Positions 1 to 9,902 are shown, numbered from the stretch's first letter. The stretch is DNA of 64,000 bases from Pedobacter aquae (GCF_008195825.1 NZ_CP043329.1:2418001-2482000); one strand, 5' to 3'. Numbers and translations are program-made. Notes: a model not told the origin generated them from the letters alone.

Positions 1-515
1 GTTAAACTTACTGCCTGAAATGGCGTAGCCGTTTCATGACCAAGTAAGCCCACCGCCCTGTTTAACCAACCGCTAGGCGTTCCTTTTTTGAAAGGCGTAC
101 CAGATTCCATATAATCCTGAGCATCAAAATGTGAGCGAGTAGTATTTGGCGAGCCAATACCATGTACAATGCCCATTCTTTTCTCTCTAAAAACTTGCTC
201 AAAAGCTGCCATTGATGGATGTAAACCAAAATTTCCGTCTAAATCTATCAAAGGTTTTTCATTAGCCGCTTTAACTGGCGACATGAATAATGTTGGTCTT
301 GCAGCCTTTAAATATTCATCATTAAATGGCGTTACTGCCATTAAACCATCCATAGCACCACGTTGAAAAATACAAACTAGTATTTTACGACGTTGAAATA
401 AACCCGGCTCTCTGATTCCTGCTACAGCTTCTGATAAGAAGGTTGGAATACCTCCAATACCTATCCCAAAAAGAGCTAAACCACCTGCTTTTATAAATCC
501 TCTCCTTGATGTCAT
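1..515 (-). CDS. DUF1501 family secreted protein, partial (3' end outside window)
   Basis: An open minus-strand frame starts at ATG 515 and runs off the left edge (about 171 codons seen). The N-terminus begins MTSRRGFIKAGG and continues with a hydrophobic glycine-rich stretch, which resembles a twin-arginine export signal. It is followed by the segment RRKILVCIFQRGAMDGL, typical of DUF1501 proteins, which are distantly related to sulfatases and alkaline phosphatases. It starts 20 bp after the stop of the DUF1800 gene, and DUF1800/DUF1501 pairs are a common two-gene unit in Bacteroidota and Planctomycetes. The biochemical role of the pair is not established. The family assignment is fairly secure; the function is unknown. 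Confidence 0.85.
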   Translation of the reverse strand, partial: MTSRRGFIKAGGLALFGIGIGGIPTFLSEAVAGIREPGLFQRRKILVCIFQRGAMDGLMAVTPFNDEYLKAARPTLFMSPVKAANEKPLIDLDGNFGLHPSMAAFEQVFREKRMGIVHGIGSPNTTRSHFDAQDYMESGTPFKKGTPSGWLNRAVGLLGHETATPFQAVSL

Positions 516-535
516 ATCCTTAATATTTTAATTTC

Positions 536-2437
536 TTATTTACGTTGAAACTCTGGCGAACCAATGATAACCCCAACTACTTGTGCTAACATATTGCTAC
601 CTGCATTAGCTTGTATAGTTGGCTTAGGCTGAGTTGGCTTTGCTTGATTTTTCTCTTTCATAGCTTGCATACCCATCATATCTTCACCTAAAGAAGCTTC
701 TTCATTCATCATCATATTCTCGGTTTTAACCTGATTTTTGTTGGCCGCAGCTTCTACTTTTTTAATCAATTCTGGGTCGTTCACCATAGGTTTTAACCTT
801 TTTACCGTTTCATGTACGTTGCGCTCTGGCATCATGATCTTGCTATAGGTATACAAAGCTGCTTCTGCACTTTCTGGCTCTCTGTTTTGGTTTAAAGCCT
901 GAATATTGAATTTTATCCCTGGTATTTTTTGCGATGCAATAGCTAAACCAAAATTCATTCTGTTTAATAATGAACCTGTATTTATCCAATAAGCTGCTCT
1001 ATCTGGGAAACCGGTTGGTGCTTGGTAATAATATATTTTTTGCCCCATTTTATTTATCCATGTAAATAATTGGTAAGGCTGAGTAATTTCTGCATCTAAG
1101 CTTCTTACGGCACTCATAGCTAGCTCAAAAGGAGATTTAGTTTTTTCTCTTAAAGCTTCTTTGTTCCAAAATTCTGAAGCTGTAACCATGGTTATCATCA
1201 CTTCTCTTAGATTGCCTTTTTTCTCGCGGAAAGTTTTAGCCATTTTATCGATAAGACTTTGTGGAGGATTATCGCTAACAAAACGCACTGCCAATTTGCG
1301 TGAAATAAATTTAGCTGTTGAAGGATGATTAGCCAGCATATTTAATAAAGTAACGCCTTCTTCATAACCGCCACCTTCTGGGAAATATTTATCTAAAACG
1401 GTTTTCTCTCCTTTATCATGACGGTTAGGCACAAACATGAAATCACCATCTAATACATAACCAGTACTTAGAAGCTTCTCTTTGGATGAGTTTTCCATGA
1501 TTTTCTTCATCCCATCAGAGTAGCCATCATTCATAGGCGCTATCGTCCACCCGGTTAATACACGGGCAGCTTGGGTAACATCTTGCTGATTGTAGCCTCC
1601 ATCAACACCTAAAGTATGCAACTCCATTACCTCTCTGGCATAATTTTCATTTAAGCCTCGGTTATTGTTAGCTGGTTTTTTAACTTTTGCATTTTTAGGC
1701 ATCTCCATAGGGCCAGCACTAGAAAAATTATCTAAATACCTTAACATTGCCGGAGATTTTGCGGTTGCTAGTAGTAAAACATTAAAATCCTGAAATACAT
1801 TTGGCCTAATAACATCTCGCTCATAAGCAGGAATAAACTCGGCACATTGCCCTTTATCTAAAGAAACATTGAAATGGTTAAACCAAAACTCGGTTAAAAC
1901 CTCTTGAACTTGATTTTGTGAGTAAGCCGCTCTCAGGATTTTTTGACTGATAAATTGTCTATAAAGCTCTTGTTGAGGTCTTAAGCCCTTTTCATCCATA
2001 TATTTTTTGATGATTTGGCGATAATCTGCTCTGTTTTGGTCTACAGAATCTTTATGAACATAACCATCTTTAATAGCCATTCTAATTGCAACTCCACCTC
2101 TTGGGTATTTTTCTACAACTTGTGCGTTAGAAAGTTGAAGTGCATCATACTTATCTAGCATCTGCTTTAGCTCTTTATCCTCTAAATTTGCTTTTAGTTG
2201 ACTGGCAAACCATTTTTCAAGTCCTATTTTTAAAACAGCATCTATCTCACCAGGTTTAATGCCATAAGTAAATCTGCCTAATAGATGTGCCGCAGCTTCA
2301 CGCTCCGTTAAACCTGCCTGCTTATAAGGAAAAGAAAAATTTGCTCTTCCAGACTTTTCTTTTGTGAAAGAAGCTAGTACTATTAAACTAGTAACTATTA
2401 ATGCGGTTATACTGAAATAACGAAAAGCAATTTTCAT
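536..2437 (-). CDS. DUF1800 domain-containing protein
   Basis: 633 codons. The first 25 residues contain a hydrophobic signal or anchor segment (ITALIVTSLIVLASF). The family signature follows: an early AAAHLLGRFTYG segment near residue 50, LTEFWFNHFNVS near 180 and NENYAREVMELHTLGV near 265. These are hallmarks of DUF1800, an all-helical, presumably periplasmic or surface protein of unknown activity. The C-terminal region is low-complexity, rich in Met, Lys, Gln and Pro (about residues 565-610). The gene is the upstream partner of the DUF1501 gene, and the two probably form a bicistronic unit. No catalytic residues can be named. Confidence 0.88.
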   Translation of the reverse strand: MKIAFRYFSITALIVTSLIVLASFTKEKSGRANFSFPYKQAGLTEREAAAHLLGRFTYGIKPGEIDAVLKIGLEKWFASQLKANLEDKELKQMLDKYDALQLSNAQVVEKYPRGGVAIRMAIKDGYVHKDSVDQNRADYRQIIKKYMDEKGLRPQQELYRQFISQKILRAAYSQNQVQEVLTEFWFNHFNVSLDKGQCAEFIPAYERDVIRPNVFQDFNVLLLATAKSPAMLRYLDNFSSAGPMEMPKNAKVKKPANNNRGLNENYAREVMELHTLGVDGGYNQQDVTQAARVLTGWTIAPMNDGYSDGMKKIMENSSKEKLLSTGYVLDGDFMFVPNRHDKGEKTVLDKYFPEGGGYEEGVTLLNMLANHPSTAKFISRKLAVRFVSDNPPQSLIDKMAKTFREKKGNLREVMITMVTASEFWNKEALREKTKSPFELAMSAVRSLDAEITQPYQLFTWINKMGQKIYYYQAPTGFPDRAAYWINTGSLLNRMNFGLAIASQKIPGIKFNIQALNQNREPESAEAALYTYSKIMMPERNVHETVKRLKPMVNDPELIKKVEAAANKNQVKTENMMMNEEASLGEDMMGMQAMKEKNQAKPTQPKPTIQANAGSNMLAQVVGVIIGSPEFQRK

Positions 2438-2531
2438 AAATCTGTGGTTTATAAAGTAATAATGTATTTAAGACATGATAAAATAGGATAGGTTTAACCA
2501 ACGATGAAACAGGAAAGTTATTTCAAAAAAA

Positions 2532-2556
2532 AGCGCTCTTCTGATTAGAGAACGCT
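2532..2556 (-). terminator. Likely terminator of the rhamnose operon
   Basis: An imperfect hairpin (agcgctcttct / agagaacgct on the plus strand) is followed, in the minus-strand direction, by a run of seven or more T. It lies about 30 bp beyond the stop of the last gene of the rhamnose operon. Seen by eye, with one bulge and wobble pairs in the stem. Confidence 0.55.
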
Positions 2557-2585
2557 ATTAAGGAATAAATAAAATATTTTTAAAA

Positions 2586-3971
2586 TTAACCTAATACCGG
2601 CTGATTGACTGAGTAATATTTCAACTCTATAATATCATTAGGAAGAGCTTTTGTATTCCAATGTTGATGTATGGCTACCGCAGCTCCTAAAGCCGTTGCT
2701 TGAGCCATGGCGGCGGCATAAACTTCTATCTGAGGGAATGCTCTTGCCAATAAATTCATATAAATGGTATTTTTTGAAAAACCGCCATCTACAAATATTT
2801 TCCTTATGGCAGAACCTTTGATGATTAAAGCTGTGGATTGCGATTGTAAATCAATAATATCTGCAACTAACTGATGATAAGCTTCTTTCTCATTTGCAAA
2901 ACTGCTTAAATCTCTATCACCAAATTGAGATTGCTTTGGTAAAATTGCTGATGCTTGCTCTTCATTTTTAAAACGCTCTTTTAATTGCGCTGCCAATTGA
3001 GCATCAAAAGGCATGGTTCTAAAAATAAGCGCATCTACCTTAAAATGTGCTGCTATTCTTTTACTTTGCTGTTCTAACTCGAACCCTGCAAATAATCTTG
3101 AAGCTTTTACAGGTTTCCCATGATAAGCTATGTAAGCCAAGCAATCGTTCTCTAACTCTTGCGAGGTTAAAGGGCTTTCGTTAAACGGATTAAGACTAAT
3201 ACACCATGTACCTGTAGAAAGCAATACAAAAGGCTCTTTAAAATTTACCAAATAAGGAATCAAAGCTGCTGAGCTATCATGTAAACCTACACCTGTTTTA
3301 TAAGTTTTACCCATAAAAGAGGCTTCAATAACATCATCAGCAGGAAAAATTTCAGGAAGCTTTTCTACCAATTGTTCATCATAAACCCATTGGTGATAAT
3401 CTTTTTTATTGAAATCCCATAGTTGAGTATGGCATCCAACACTGGTCATATCGGTAAAATATTTACCAGTGATTAAATTGCTCATGTACTGCGGAAGATG
3501 CAAAACATGTTTTATCTGCTGAAAAATATCAGGTTTTTGATACTTGATACGGTACAATTGCATTCCAGAGTTTAAACTACCCGAGGCTGGTGATGCCGTT
3601 TCTTGTGCTATTTTTTGTGGACTACCATGTGTTTTATAAAACAGCTCTTCTAAATCCTTTGGATAAGGTTTTAAATAATTATAAAGTGGCGTTAAGGGTT
3701 TTCCTTCCTCATCTAGGTATACAAAACTTGCCCCGTAAGTAGAAAAATTAATGGCTTTGATATCGTATTTATTGATTTTTAAAACTTCATTTAAAGAATC
3801 AAAAACTGATAATCTAAGGCTGTCTAAATTCTCGCAGCTGTCTCCATCTTCGTCTTTGGTTTCTAAAAAACGAGCTGATTTTTCATAAACAATATGGTAT
3901 TGCTCATCAAAAAGGAAAAGCTTTTTATTGGTTTTACCTACATCAAAAACAGCAATAACGGGGATAAGCAT
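2586..3971 (-). CDS. rhaB: FGGY-family carbohydrate kinase, probable rhamnulokinase
   Basis: 461 codons, about the usual FGGY kinase length. The N-terminal phosphate-1 motif AVFDVGKTNKKLFLFD (residues 7-22) and the C-terminal adenosine-site segment FVDGGFSKNTIYMNLLARAF (about residues 393-412) are visible. A central LLSTGTWCISLNPF matches the phosphate-2 region. Family knowledge: these kinases phosphorylate C1 of ketoses. The neighbours (isomerase, rhamnulose-1-phosphate aldolase fusion, RhaT) make L-rhamnulose the expected substrate. It is the last gene of a minus-strand operon, followed by a hairpin with a T-run. The substrate is inferred from context; other ketoses such as fuculose remain possible. 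Confidence 0.85.
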   Translation of the reverse strand: MLIPVIAVFDVGKTNKKLFLFDEQYHIVYEKSARFLETKDEDGDSCENLDSLRLSVFDSLNEVLKINKYDIKAINFSTYGASFVYLDEEGKPLTPLYNYLKPYPKDLEELFYKTHGSPQKIAQETASPASGSLNSGMQLYRIKYQKPDIFQQIKHVLHLPQYMSNLITGKYFTDMTSVGCHTQLWDFNKKDYHQWVYDEQLVEKLPEIFPADDVIEASFMGKTYKTGVGLHDSSAALIPYLVNFKEPFVLLSTGTWCISLNPFNESPLTSQELENDCLAYIAYHGKPVKASRLFAGFELEQQSKRIAAHFKVDALIFRTMPFDAQLAAQLKERFKNEEQASAILPKQSQFGDRDLSSFANEKEAYHQLVADIIDLQSQSTALIIKGSAIRKIFVDGGFSKNTIYMNLLARAFPQIEVYAAAMAQATALGAAVAIHQHWNTKALPNDIIELKYYSVNQPVLG

Positions 3972-4165
3972 TTTTTAAGTTGAAAGTATTAAGTTAATGG
4001 TTGTAAGTATTAAGTTGAAAGTGAAAATTTTAGAGTTTAAAGTCTTCAATATAAATCGTCATTTAAACTCTAAATTCTTCAGAAATCAATCTAAAATCGT
4101 CATTCTAAAATCTAAGCTCTCTCTTCAGGAACCAATCTAAAATCGTCATTCTAAAATCTAAAATA
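3972..4165. repeat. rhaB-rhaI spacer with direct and inverted repeats
   Basis: This 194-bp spacer inside the operon holds a 29-bp direct repeat (4087-4115 and 4133-4161, identical, 46-bp period). Just beside it is a 12-bp inverted repeat (ttagagtttaaa at 4030-4041, tttaaactctaa at 4062-4073) enclosing a 20-nt loop. No ORF is present. It may affect mRNA stability or be remnant repetitive DNA. Confidence 0.6.
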
Positions 4166-5440
4166 TTAAAGTCCGGTTGCTACCGTTACAGCTCCTCTTT
4201 CTTTGATGAGTTCTTGTCTTACGGCTAACTTTCTGTAAGCTGCCACAGGATCTAAAGCTGCACCAGAACGTAAACGAGCTTCTGCTACAATTGCTCTAAC
4301 ATCGGTACGGAAAACATTTTGTAATATTTCCTGACATTTAACTGTATCGTTTTCTTCTTGAGCTTGTTGTAAAGCTTTTCTATCAACCAATAAAGCTTGC
4401 GTATAAGCAATCATGATAGCTTCAACAGACTGTAATAAATCTTCTAACGGATCTTTTACGTTATGCGATGCATCAATCATCCAACCTAAATCTTTGGCGT
4501 GGTTCATGTTTTTAGCATCCATACCCTCTACCAATTCGTTAAATATTAAGAATAACTGATATGGTTTTAAGCTTCCTGCGGTTAAATCGTCATCGCCATA
4601 TTTAGAATCGTTGAAATGGAAACCACCTAGTTTACCTTCCATCAATAATAAAGAAACGATTTGCTCTATATTGGCATTTGGTAAATGGTGACCTAAATCT
4701 ACCAAAGTATAAGCCTGCGGACCTAGTTTATTGGCAAATAATAAAGATTGTCCCCAATCTCCAACCGTCATCGAATAGAAATTTGGTTCGAAAGCTTTAT
4801 ACTCTACAAACATTTTCCAATCTTTTGGTAAGGCTGCATATATTTCTTGTAAGCTTTCTAAAGTATTTTGGAAAGCTTTTCTAAAGTTTAATTGCCCAGG
4901 AAAGCAAGAACCATCTGCTAACCAAACGGTTAAAGAATCTGAACCTAAAGCTAAACCTTGTTTAATAACCTCAATATTGTGCTCAATAGCTTGTTTTCTT
5001 ACCGCTTTATTTACATGCTGTAATGACCCAAATTTATAGCTTAACTCTTGTCCTTTTTGATCTTGAAAGGTGTTAGAGTTCATGGCATCAAAACGTAAAC
5101 CATGACTTGCCGTAAGATTTTTTATAGCGTCATAATCTTGAGGGATATCCCAAGGAATATGTAAAGATATAGCACCACTAGATTGGTTTAATTTATGTAA
5201 CAAGCCAATATCAGCAATTTTTTCTTCTAAGTTACGAGGCTCGCCACCGCCAGAAAACCTACCGAAACGCGTACCGCCTGTACCTAAAGCCCAGCTAGGG
5301 ATAGCTATTTGAAAATCAATTAATTTTTGGATAACAGCCTCTACCTGAGGAATTTCTGACTTAATAAAATCAAACCTTTTTTGATGTGATGCTTGATTAT
5401 CGCTATTATGTTGTTCTATCTGACTTTTTTCTATCAACAT
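4166..5440 (-). CDS. rhaI: L-rhamnose isomerase, TIM-barrel (RhaI) type
   Basis: 424 codons. The protein resembles the xylose-isomerase-like L-rhamnose isomerase subtype known from Pseudomonas stutzeri and common in Bacteroidota, which converts L-rhamnose to L-rhamnulose. Candidate metal ligands and active-site segments are visible in family order: MFVEYKAFEPNFYS, TLVDLGHHLPNANIEQ and GGFHFNDSKYGDDDL. The early IPSWALGTGGTRFGRF is typical of the family. The gene lies between the kinase and the aldolase/dehydrogenase, consistent with the first intracellular step of the pathway. A hairpin with a T-run separates it from the upstream aldolase gene. High confidence for the family, good confidence for the substrate from context. 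Confidence 0.88.
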   Translation of the reverse strand: MLIEKSQIEQHNSDNQASHQKRFDFIKSEIPQVEAVIQKLIDFQIAIPSWALGTGGTRFGRFSGGGEPRNLEEKIADIGLLHKLNQSSGAISLHIPWDIPQDYDAIKNLTASHGLRFDAMNSNTFQDQKGQELSYKFGSLQHVNKAVRKQAIEHNIEVIKQGLALGSDSLTVWLADGSCFPGQLNFRKAFQNTLESLQEIYAALPKDWKMFVEYKAFEPNFYSMTVGDWGQSLLFANKLGPQAYTLVDLGHHLPNANIEQIVSLLLMEGKLGGFHFNDSKYGDDDLTAGSLKPYQLFLIFNELVEGMDAKNMNHAKDLGWMIDASHNVKDPLEDLLQSVEAIMIAYTQALLVDRKALQQAQEENDTVKCQEILQNVFRTDVRAIVAEARLRSGAALDPVAAYRKLAVRQELIKERGAVTVATGL

Positions 5441-5477
5441 GCTTGTAATTGGTTTTTATTAATGTAATAAAAAAATA

Positions 5478-5514
5478 ACCGATTAAGAAACCGTAGCAAT
5501 TGTTCTTAATCGGT
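5478..5514 (-). terminator. Intra-operon hairpin (attenuator-like) between aldolase and isomerase genes
   Basis: A perfect 12-bp stem (accgattaagaa at 5478-5489, ttcttaatcggt at 5503-5514) is followed in the minus direction by ttatttttttat. This has the form of an intrinsic terminator but lies between two co-oriented pathway genes. It probably lowers downstream expression or stabilises a processed mRNA end. Confidence 0.65.
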
Positions 5515-5529
5515 CTTTAATTGCTGCTT

Positions 5530-7650
5530 TTATCTTACAAATGCCATGGCAACACCACCATCAACATTTAATACATTACCGGTTGATTTATTTAATAAAC
5601 CACCAGCAAATGCGAAACAAGCGTTAGCAATATCTTCTGGTAAAATAATCTCGTTTAATAAAGTACGTTTTGCGTAATAAGCAGGTAATTCTTCTACTTT
5701 AACGCCATAAGCTTTTGCTCTGCCTTCTGCCCAGCCACCAGCCCAGATATTACTATCAGAGATTACGGCATCAGGGTTAACCACGTTTACACGGATTTTA
5801 TCAGCACCTAATTCTGCAGCATTTAACCTACTTAAATGTAATTGTGCAGCTTTTGCAGAACCATAACCAGCGTTATTTGGACCAGAAACTAAAGCGTTTT
5901 TACTTACAATATTGATGATATCGCCACCAATATTTTGCTTACGCATGATTGCTACACTTGCTTGGGTAATTTTAAATTGGCCTTTTACCAATACATCGTA
6001 AAGTAAATCCCAATCTTTATCGGTATGGTCTTCTATAGATTTTGAGATAGATAAACCAGCATTATTAACAATTAAATCTACCCCGCCAAAAGCCAAAGCA
6101 GCTACTTCTAAAGCTTCTTGTATTTGGCTATCATTGGTAACATCTAAAACTGCTGTTGTATAAGAATCTTTCCCGTAAAGCTTTTTAAACTCTTCGCCTG
6201 CACTAGCTAAACGCTCTGCATTCATATCGTTTAAAATAACTACAGCACCTTCTTCTACAAATTTCTTTGCAATAGCTTTACCTATACCACCGGCACTACC
6301 TGTAATTAAAGCAATACGTCCTGATAAAGACTTAGGCTTAGGCATACGTTGTAATTTAGCTTCTTCTAGCAACCAGTACTCAATATCAAAAGCTTCTTGT
6401 CTTGGTAATGAGGTATATTCTGAAATAGCTTCAGCACCCTTCATTACATTAATAGCATTGGTATAAAATTCTGCCGCTACGCGGGTAGTTTGTTTATCTT
6501 TTGAGAAAGAGAATAAACCTACACCTGGGTATAATATAATTACCGGATTAGCATCTCTTATAGCTGGGCTATTATCATGCTTGCAAGTCTCGTAATAGGC
6601 AGTATACATGTTACGATAAGCTTCAAAAGCTGGCGCTAATTGCTCTTTTATAGCTTTTACGTCTGATAAATCTTGCTCTGGCTTTAAGTCTAATACTAAA
6701 GGACTAATTTTAGTTCTTAAGAAATGGTCTGGACAACTGGTTCCTAGTGGTGCTAACCTATCTAAATCATGAGAATTGATAAACTCTAGCACTCTAGCAT
6801 CATCAGTAAAATGTCCAATCATACTTCTCTCGCTTGAGCAAAAACCACGTAAAATGGGTGCTAAAGCAGCTGCTTGTTTCTTACGTTGGTCTTCTGGAAG
6901 ACTTTGTATTTTTTGTCCGCCAAAAACAGGTCCTTTTTTACCATAATTTTGCTCTAGATATTCAGCACATTTCTCTATCACCTCTAAGGTATTGATATAG
7001 CTTTCGTAAGCCGTATCTCCCCAAGTAAACAAACCATGTGAGCCCAACATAATACCTTTAATACCAGGGTTCTCATCTAAACATTGCTTCAATTGTAAGC
7101 CTAGTTCAAAACCTGGTTTTTTCCACTCTACCCAACCAATTTCTCCGTTAAATAATTCTTGAGTGATTTTTTTACCATCTTTTGCTGCCGCGATAGCAAT
7201 AGCTGCATCGGGGTGTAAATGGTCTATATGTTTAAATGGCAAGAAACCATGTAAAGGCGTATCTATAGAAGGTGCTTTAGAAGCTAAATCGTAAATACAA
7301 TGGTTAAAAAGTTCAACCATTTCATCCTCATAAGCTACACCACGGTATATATTTTTTAAATTACGTAAACGGTCTACATATAAAGCTGCTAATCCGCTTT
7401 TCTTTAGGGTACCTATATCTCCACCAGAACCTTTAATCCACATGATTTCGGTATCTGCTCCTGTTAACGGATCTTTTGCAATAGCTTTACAAGATGTATT
7501 TCCTCCACCGTAATTAGTAAGCCTTAAATCTGCTCCTAATAAATTTGAACGGTAAATTAATAACGCTACTTCATCTCCTGCTAGCTTTGCTGCTTCGGCT
7601 TCATCCCATAAATAGCTTACGTGTTTAAATTGCTTTGTATCAAAAGACAT
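5530..7650 (-). CDS. rhaD: Bifunctional rhamnulose-1-phosphate aldolase / short-chain dehydrogenase
   Basis: 706 codons with two clear halves. Residues about 1-420 form a class II aldolase domain with the histidine-rich zinc segment HGFLPFKHIDHLHPDA. Residues about 445-706 form a Rossmann short-chain dehydrogenase with the NAD motif ALITGSAGGIGKA, the segment IVNNAG and the catalytic YGSAKAAQ (Y-x3-K). Family knowledge: this fusion cleaves L-rhamnulose-1-phosphate to dihydroxyacetone phosphate and L-lactaldehyde, and the dehydrogenase half acts on lactaldehyde. It is the middle gene of the operon, between RhaT and the isomerase. Length and domain order match the known fusion. Confidence 0.93.
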   Translation of the reverse strand: MSFDTKQFKHVSYLWDEAEAAKLAGDEVALLIYRSNLLGADLRLTNYGGGNTSCKAIAKDPLTGADTEIMWIKGSGGDIGTLKKSGLAALYVDRLRNLKNIYRGVAYEDEMVELFNHCIYDLASKAPSIDTPLHGFLPFKHIDHLHPDAAIAIAAAKDGKKITQELFNGEIGWVEWKKPGFELGLQLKQCLDENPGIKGIMLGSHGLFTWGDTAYESYINTLEVIEKCAEYLEQNYGKKGPVFGGQKIQSLPEDQRKKQAAALAPILRGFCSSERSMIGHFTDDARVLEFINSHDLDRLAPLGTSCPDHFLRTKISPLVLDLKPEQDLSDVKAIKEQLAPAFEAYRNMYTAYYETCKHDNSPAIRDANPVIILYPGVGLFSFSKDKQTTRVAAEFYTNAINVMKGAEAISEYTSLPRQEAFDIEYWLLEEAKLQRMPKPKSLSGRIALITGSAGGIGKAIAKKFVEEGAVVILNDMNAERLASAGEEFKKLYGKDSYTTAVLDVTNDSQIQEALEVAALAFGGVDLIVNNAGLSISKSIEDHTDKDWDLLYDVLVKGQFKITQASVAIMRKQNIGGDIINIVSKNALVSGPNNAGYGSAKAAQLHLSRLNAAELGADKIRVNVVNPDAVISDSNIWAGGWAEGRAKAYGVKVEELPAYYAKRTLLNEIILPEDIANACFAFAGGLLNKSTGNVLNVDGGVAMAFVR

Positions 7651-7674
7651 AATATGCTGGTTTTTATTGTTTTA

Positions 7675-8757
7675 TTATTTGATTGAGTTTCCGTAGCCTA
7701 CAATTAAAATAGAAAGGATAATAAATAGTATACCTACGATAATGGTAGTGAGGGTTTTACTTTTTACACCTTTCCATTCTTTAAGGATTAAACCCCAAAG
7801 GTTGGCTATAAGAATGATAAATGCCATGTGTAATATCCACGAGCTTGGACCATTTCCTAATTTACTTTCACCCATGCCGTAAAAGAAAAATTGTAAGAAC
7901 CAAGTTGTACCTGCTAATGCAGAGAAAATGTAGTTTTTTAATAGAGGCGTAGCCGCGTTGGTATAATCTCCGAAAGTTTTATTGCGGAAGTTTAACAACA
8001 TACACCAAATAAAATTGGTAGTTAAACCACCTAATAAAATGACTACATAAGTAACATTATTTTGAAACAAAAATTCGCCTTGGTTAGGGTTACTAGCTTT
8101 CCACACTTCATTTGCTGTAGAAGCCATGTCTTTACCTGCATCAATCCCGAAAGCAAAACAGGCACTTAAAACACCAGAAATTATGGATACAAAAAGTCCT
8201 AACCCTATTTTAAATTCGTTATTGGCCGATGAAGCGTCTTTTTCTGCCGCTTTTAAATCTTTCTCTTTCATCATACCTGCTTTTCCGCAGATGATAATTC
8301 CGATGATACATACCAGAATACCCAGCAACACCATTTGACCCCAAGTATTGCTAATTAAATCTGAAAAAGAATCTTTACCCGGACTAGGGTGTAAATCATA
8401 ATAAAAAGAAGGAATTAAAGCTCCAAAAACAGAGCATAAGCCCAAGATGATAGAGCTCCCTAAAGAAACACCAAGATATCTTACGCCCAGGCCATAAGTT
8501 AAACCACCTATTCCCCATAAAACGCCGAAGAAATAAGTTAAGCCTAAAATGCCACCATCAGTAGCGGCAATAATTCCGGTAAAATCTGGTATGGTTAAAT
8601 AAGCAGCTAAAGGAGGTACAATAAGCCAAGAAAATATCCCGCCTACTATCCAATAACTTTCCCAAGACCAACCTTTAACTTTTTTATAAGGGATGTAAAA
8701 ACTACCGGAAGCAAAGCCCCCAATAAAGTGAAAAATGACGCCTAATAATGCTTGCAT
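7675..8757 (-). CDS. rhaT: L-rhamnose/proton symporter RhaT
   Basis: 360 codons forming about ten hydrophobic helices, an integral inner-membrane permease of the drug/metabolite transporter superfamily. The N-terminal FHFIGGFASGSFYIPYKKVKG and a later GLTYGLGVRYLGVSLGSSI fit the RhaT family. It sits directly upstream of the aldolase fusion (24 bp) within a rhamnose operon, which supports L-rhamnose import driven by H+. It is the first structural gene after the regulator gene and probably shares its transcript. Confidence 0.9.
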   Translation of the reverse strand: MQALLGVIFHFIGGFASGSFYIPYKKVKGWSWESYWIVGGIFSWLIVPPLAAYLTIPDFTGIIAATDGGILGLTYFFGVLWGIGGLTYGLGVRYLGVSLGSSIILGLCSVFGALIPSFYYDLHPSPGKDSFSDLISNTWGQMVLLGILVCIIGIIICGKAGMMKEKDLKAAEKDASSANNEFKIGLGLFVSIISGVLSACFAFGIDAGKDMASTANEVWKASNPNQGEFLFQNNVTYVVILLGGLTTNFIWCMLLNFRNKTFGDYTNAATPLLKNYIFSALAGTTWFLQFFFYGMGESKLGNGPSSWILHMAFIILIANLWGLILKEWKGVKSKTLTTIIVGILFIILSILIVGYGNSIK

Positions 8758-8852
8758 GTATAATTCGTTTAACTTACTATTGGTAGGGCTAAATATGCAC
8801 CTAACTACGTTAAACTGTCATGTACCATCATGCATCTTTTACAAAGACGCTC

Positions 8853-9869
8853 TTAAAGTAAGGTAAAATGGAACCTCGCGGTGAGCCGAGATTTGATTTT
8901 TATCATTTCTGCAGCCATAGTTCCCATCAATTTAAAATCTGTAGAAATGGTAGTGATTCCGTTAAGTAATAATTTTTTTAAAGGTGTCTCATTATAAGAG
9001 ATGATTCCCACTTCTGTACCCAGTTTAAAATCTAAAGAAACAATCTTCTCTATTAGGGTAACCAGGTCATCCTCCATCAAATTGATATAAACTTCTCCTT
9101 TTTCTATGAGCTCTGTTTCTATATCGTGTATGATGCGGTGGGTAAAAGCATATTGCTGACAAAACAGCTTAAAGCCATCAATAATTTCTGTAGGATAATA
9201 ACTTTTATCCGGGAAGATTAATTTTAAGGTATGATATTTTGAAAGCTCTTCTTTGGCCTGATTAAGTGCTTGATAGATATCCTGCCTAAAGTTTTCATAA
9301 ACAGCAGAGAAATTACCCTCTATACCCTCAATTTTCTTATCCAATAAGATAAGTTTATCTGCCGGTATGGTATTGATAATTTGATAGGCGTCTTCACCTC
9401 CCTCCATAAAATGTGGTACAATTACATAATGAGAATAATCATTACGCTTGCTTTGGATAAGTTTTTTGAAGATAGCATACTCATTGTTATAGATATAAAA
9501 ATCTATAGCGGCATCTTCACCTAAGGCAGCAACAAAGGCATCATAAATGATTTTTTTATGTGCCGATAGCTTATTGAAAAGTAAGAAAACCCTAATTTTC
9601 TTTTTAAAATCTGTATTGCCGATATAATAACCCTTACCCGGTACAGAAACCAGAATGTTTCTTTTCTTAAGATATTTATAGCCTTTTTCTGCCGTATCTC
9701 TAGAAATATCTAAAGCAAAACTTAATTCGTTTATAGATGGCAATGGATCATCCTTTTTAAGCTTAGCATTTTCTATGGCTGCTATAATAGAATCGCAAAG
9801 CTGCATATATTTTGGTGTTGCAGAATATTCATCTATTTGTATAAGCTTAAAAAAATTATCTGTCCGCAT
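8853..9869 (-). CDS. GntR-family regulator with periplasmic-binding-like effector domain
   Basis: 338 codons. Residues about 15-85 are a GntR winged helix-turn-helix (PLPSINELSFALDISRDTAE, then LKKRNILVSVPGKGYYIG). The rest resembles a LacI-type sugar-binding effector domain instead of FadR or HutC domains. The gene precedes the rhamnose genes on the same strand, so it probably controls them in response to rhamnose or a pathway intermediate. A TACATTTG box on the minus strand (9903-9910) about 35 bp upstream of the start resembles a Bacteroidota -7 element. The effector is inferred from context only. Confidence 0.85.
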   Translation of the reverse strand: MRTDNFFKLIQIDEYSATPKYMQLCDSIIAAIENAKLKKDDPLPSINELSFALDISRDTAEKGYKYLKKRNILVSVPGKGYYIGNTDFKKKIRVFLLFNKLSAHKKIIYDAFVAALGEDAAIDFYIYNNEYAIFKKLIQSKRNDYSHYVIVPHFMEGGEDAYQIINTIPADKLILLDKKIEGIEGNFSAVYENFRQDIYQALNQAKEELSKYHTLKLIFPDKSYYPTEIIDGFKLFCQQYAFTHRIIHDIETELIEKGEVYINLMEDDLVTLIEKIVSLDFKLGTEVGIISYNETPLKKLLLNGITTISTDFKLMGTMAAEMIKIKSRLTARFHFTLL

Positions 9870-9902
9870 AAATCAGAAACGCAAAGAAAACAAAGGTTTA
9901 TA

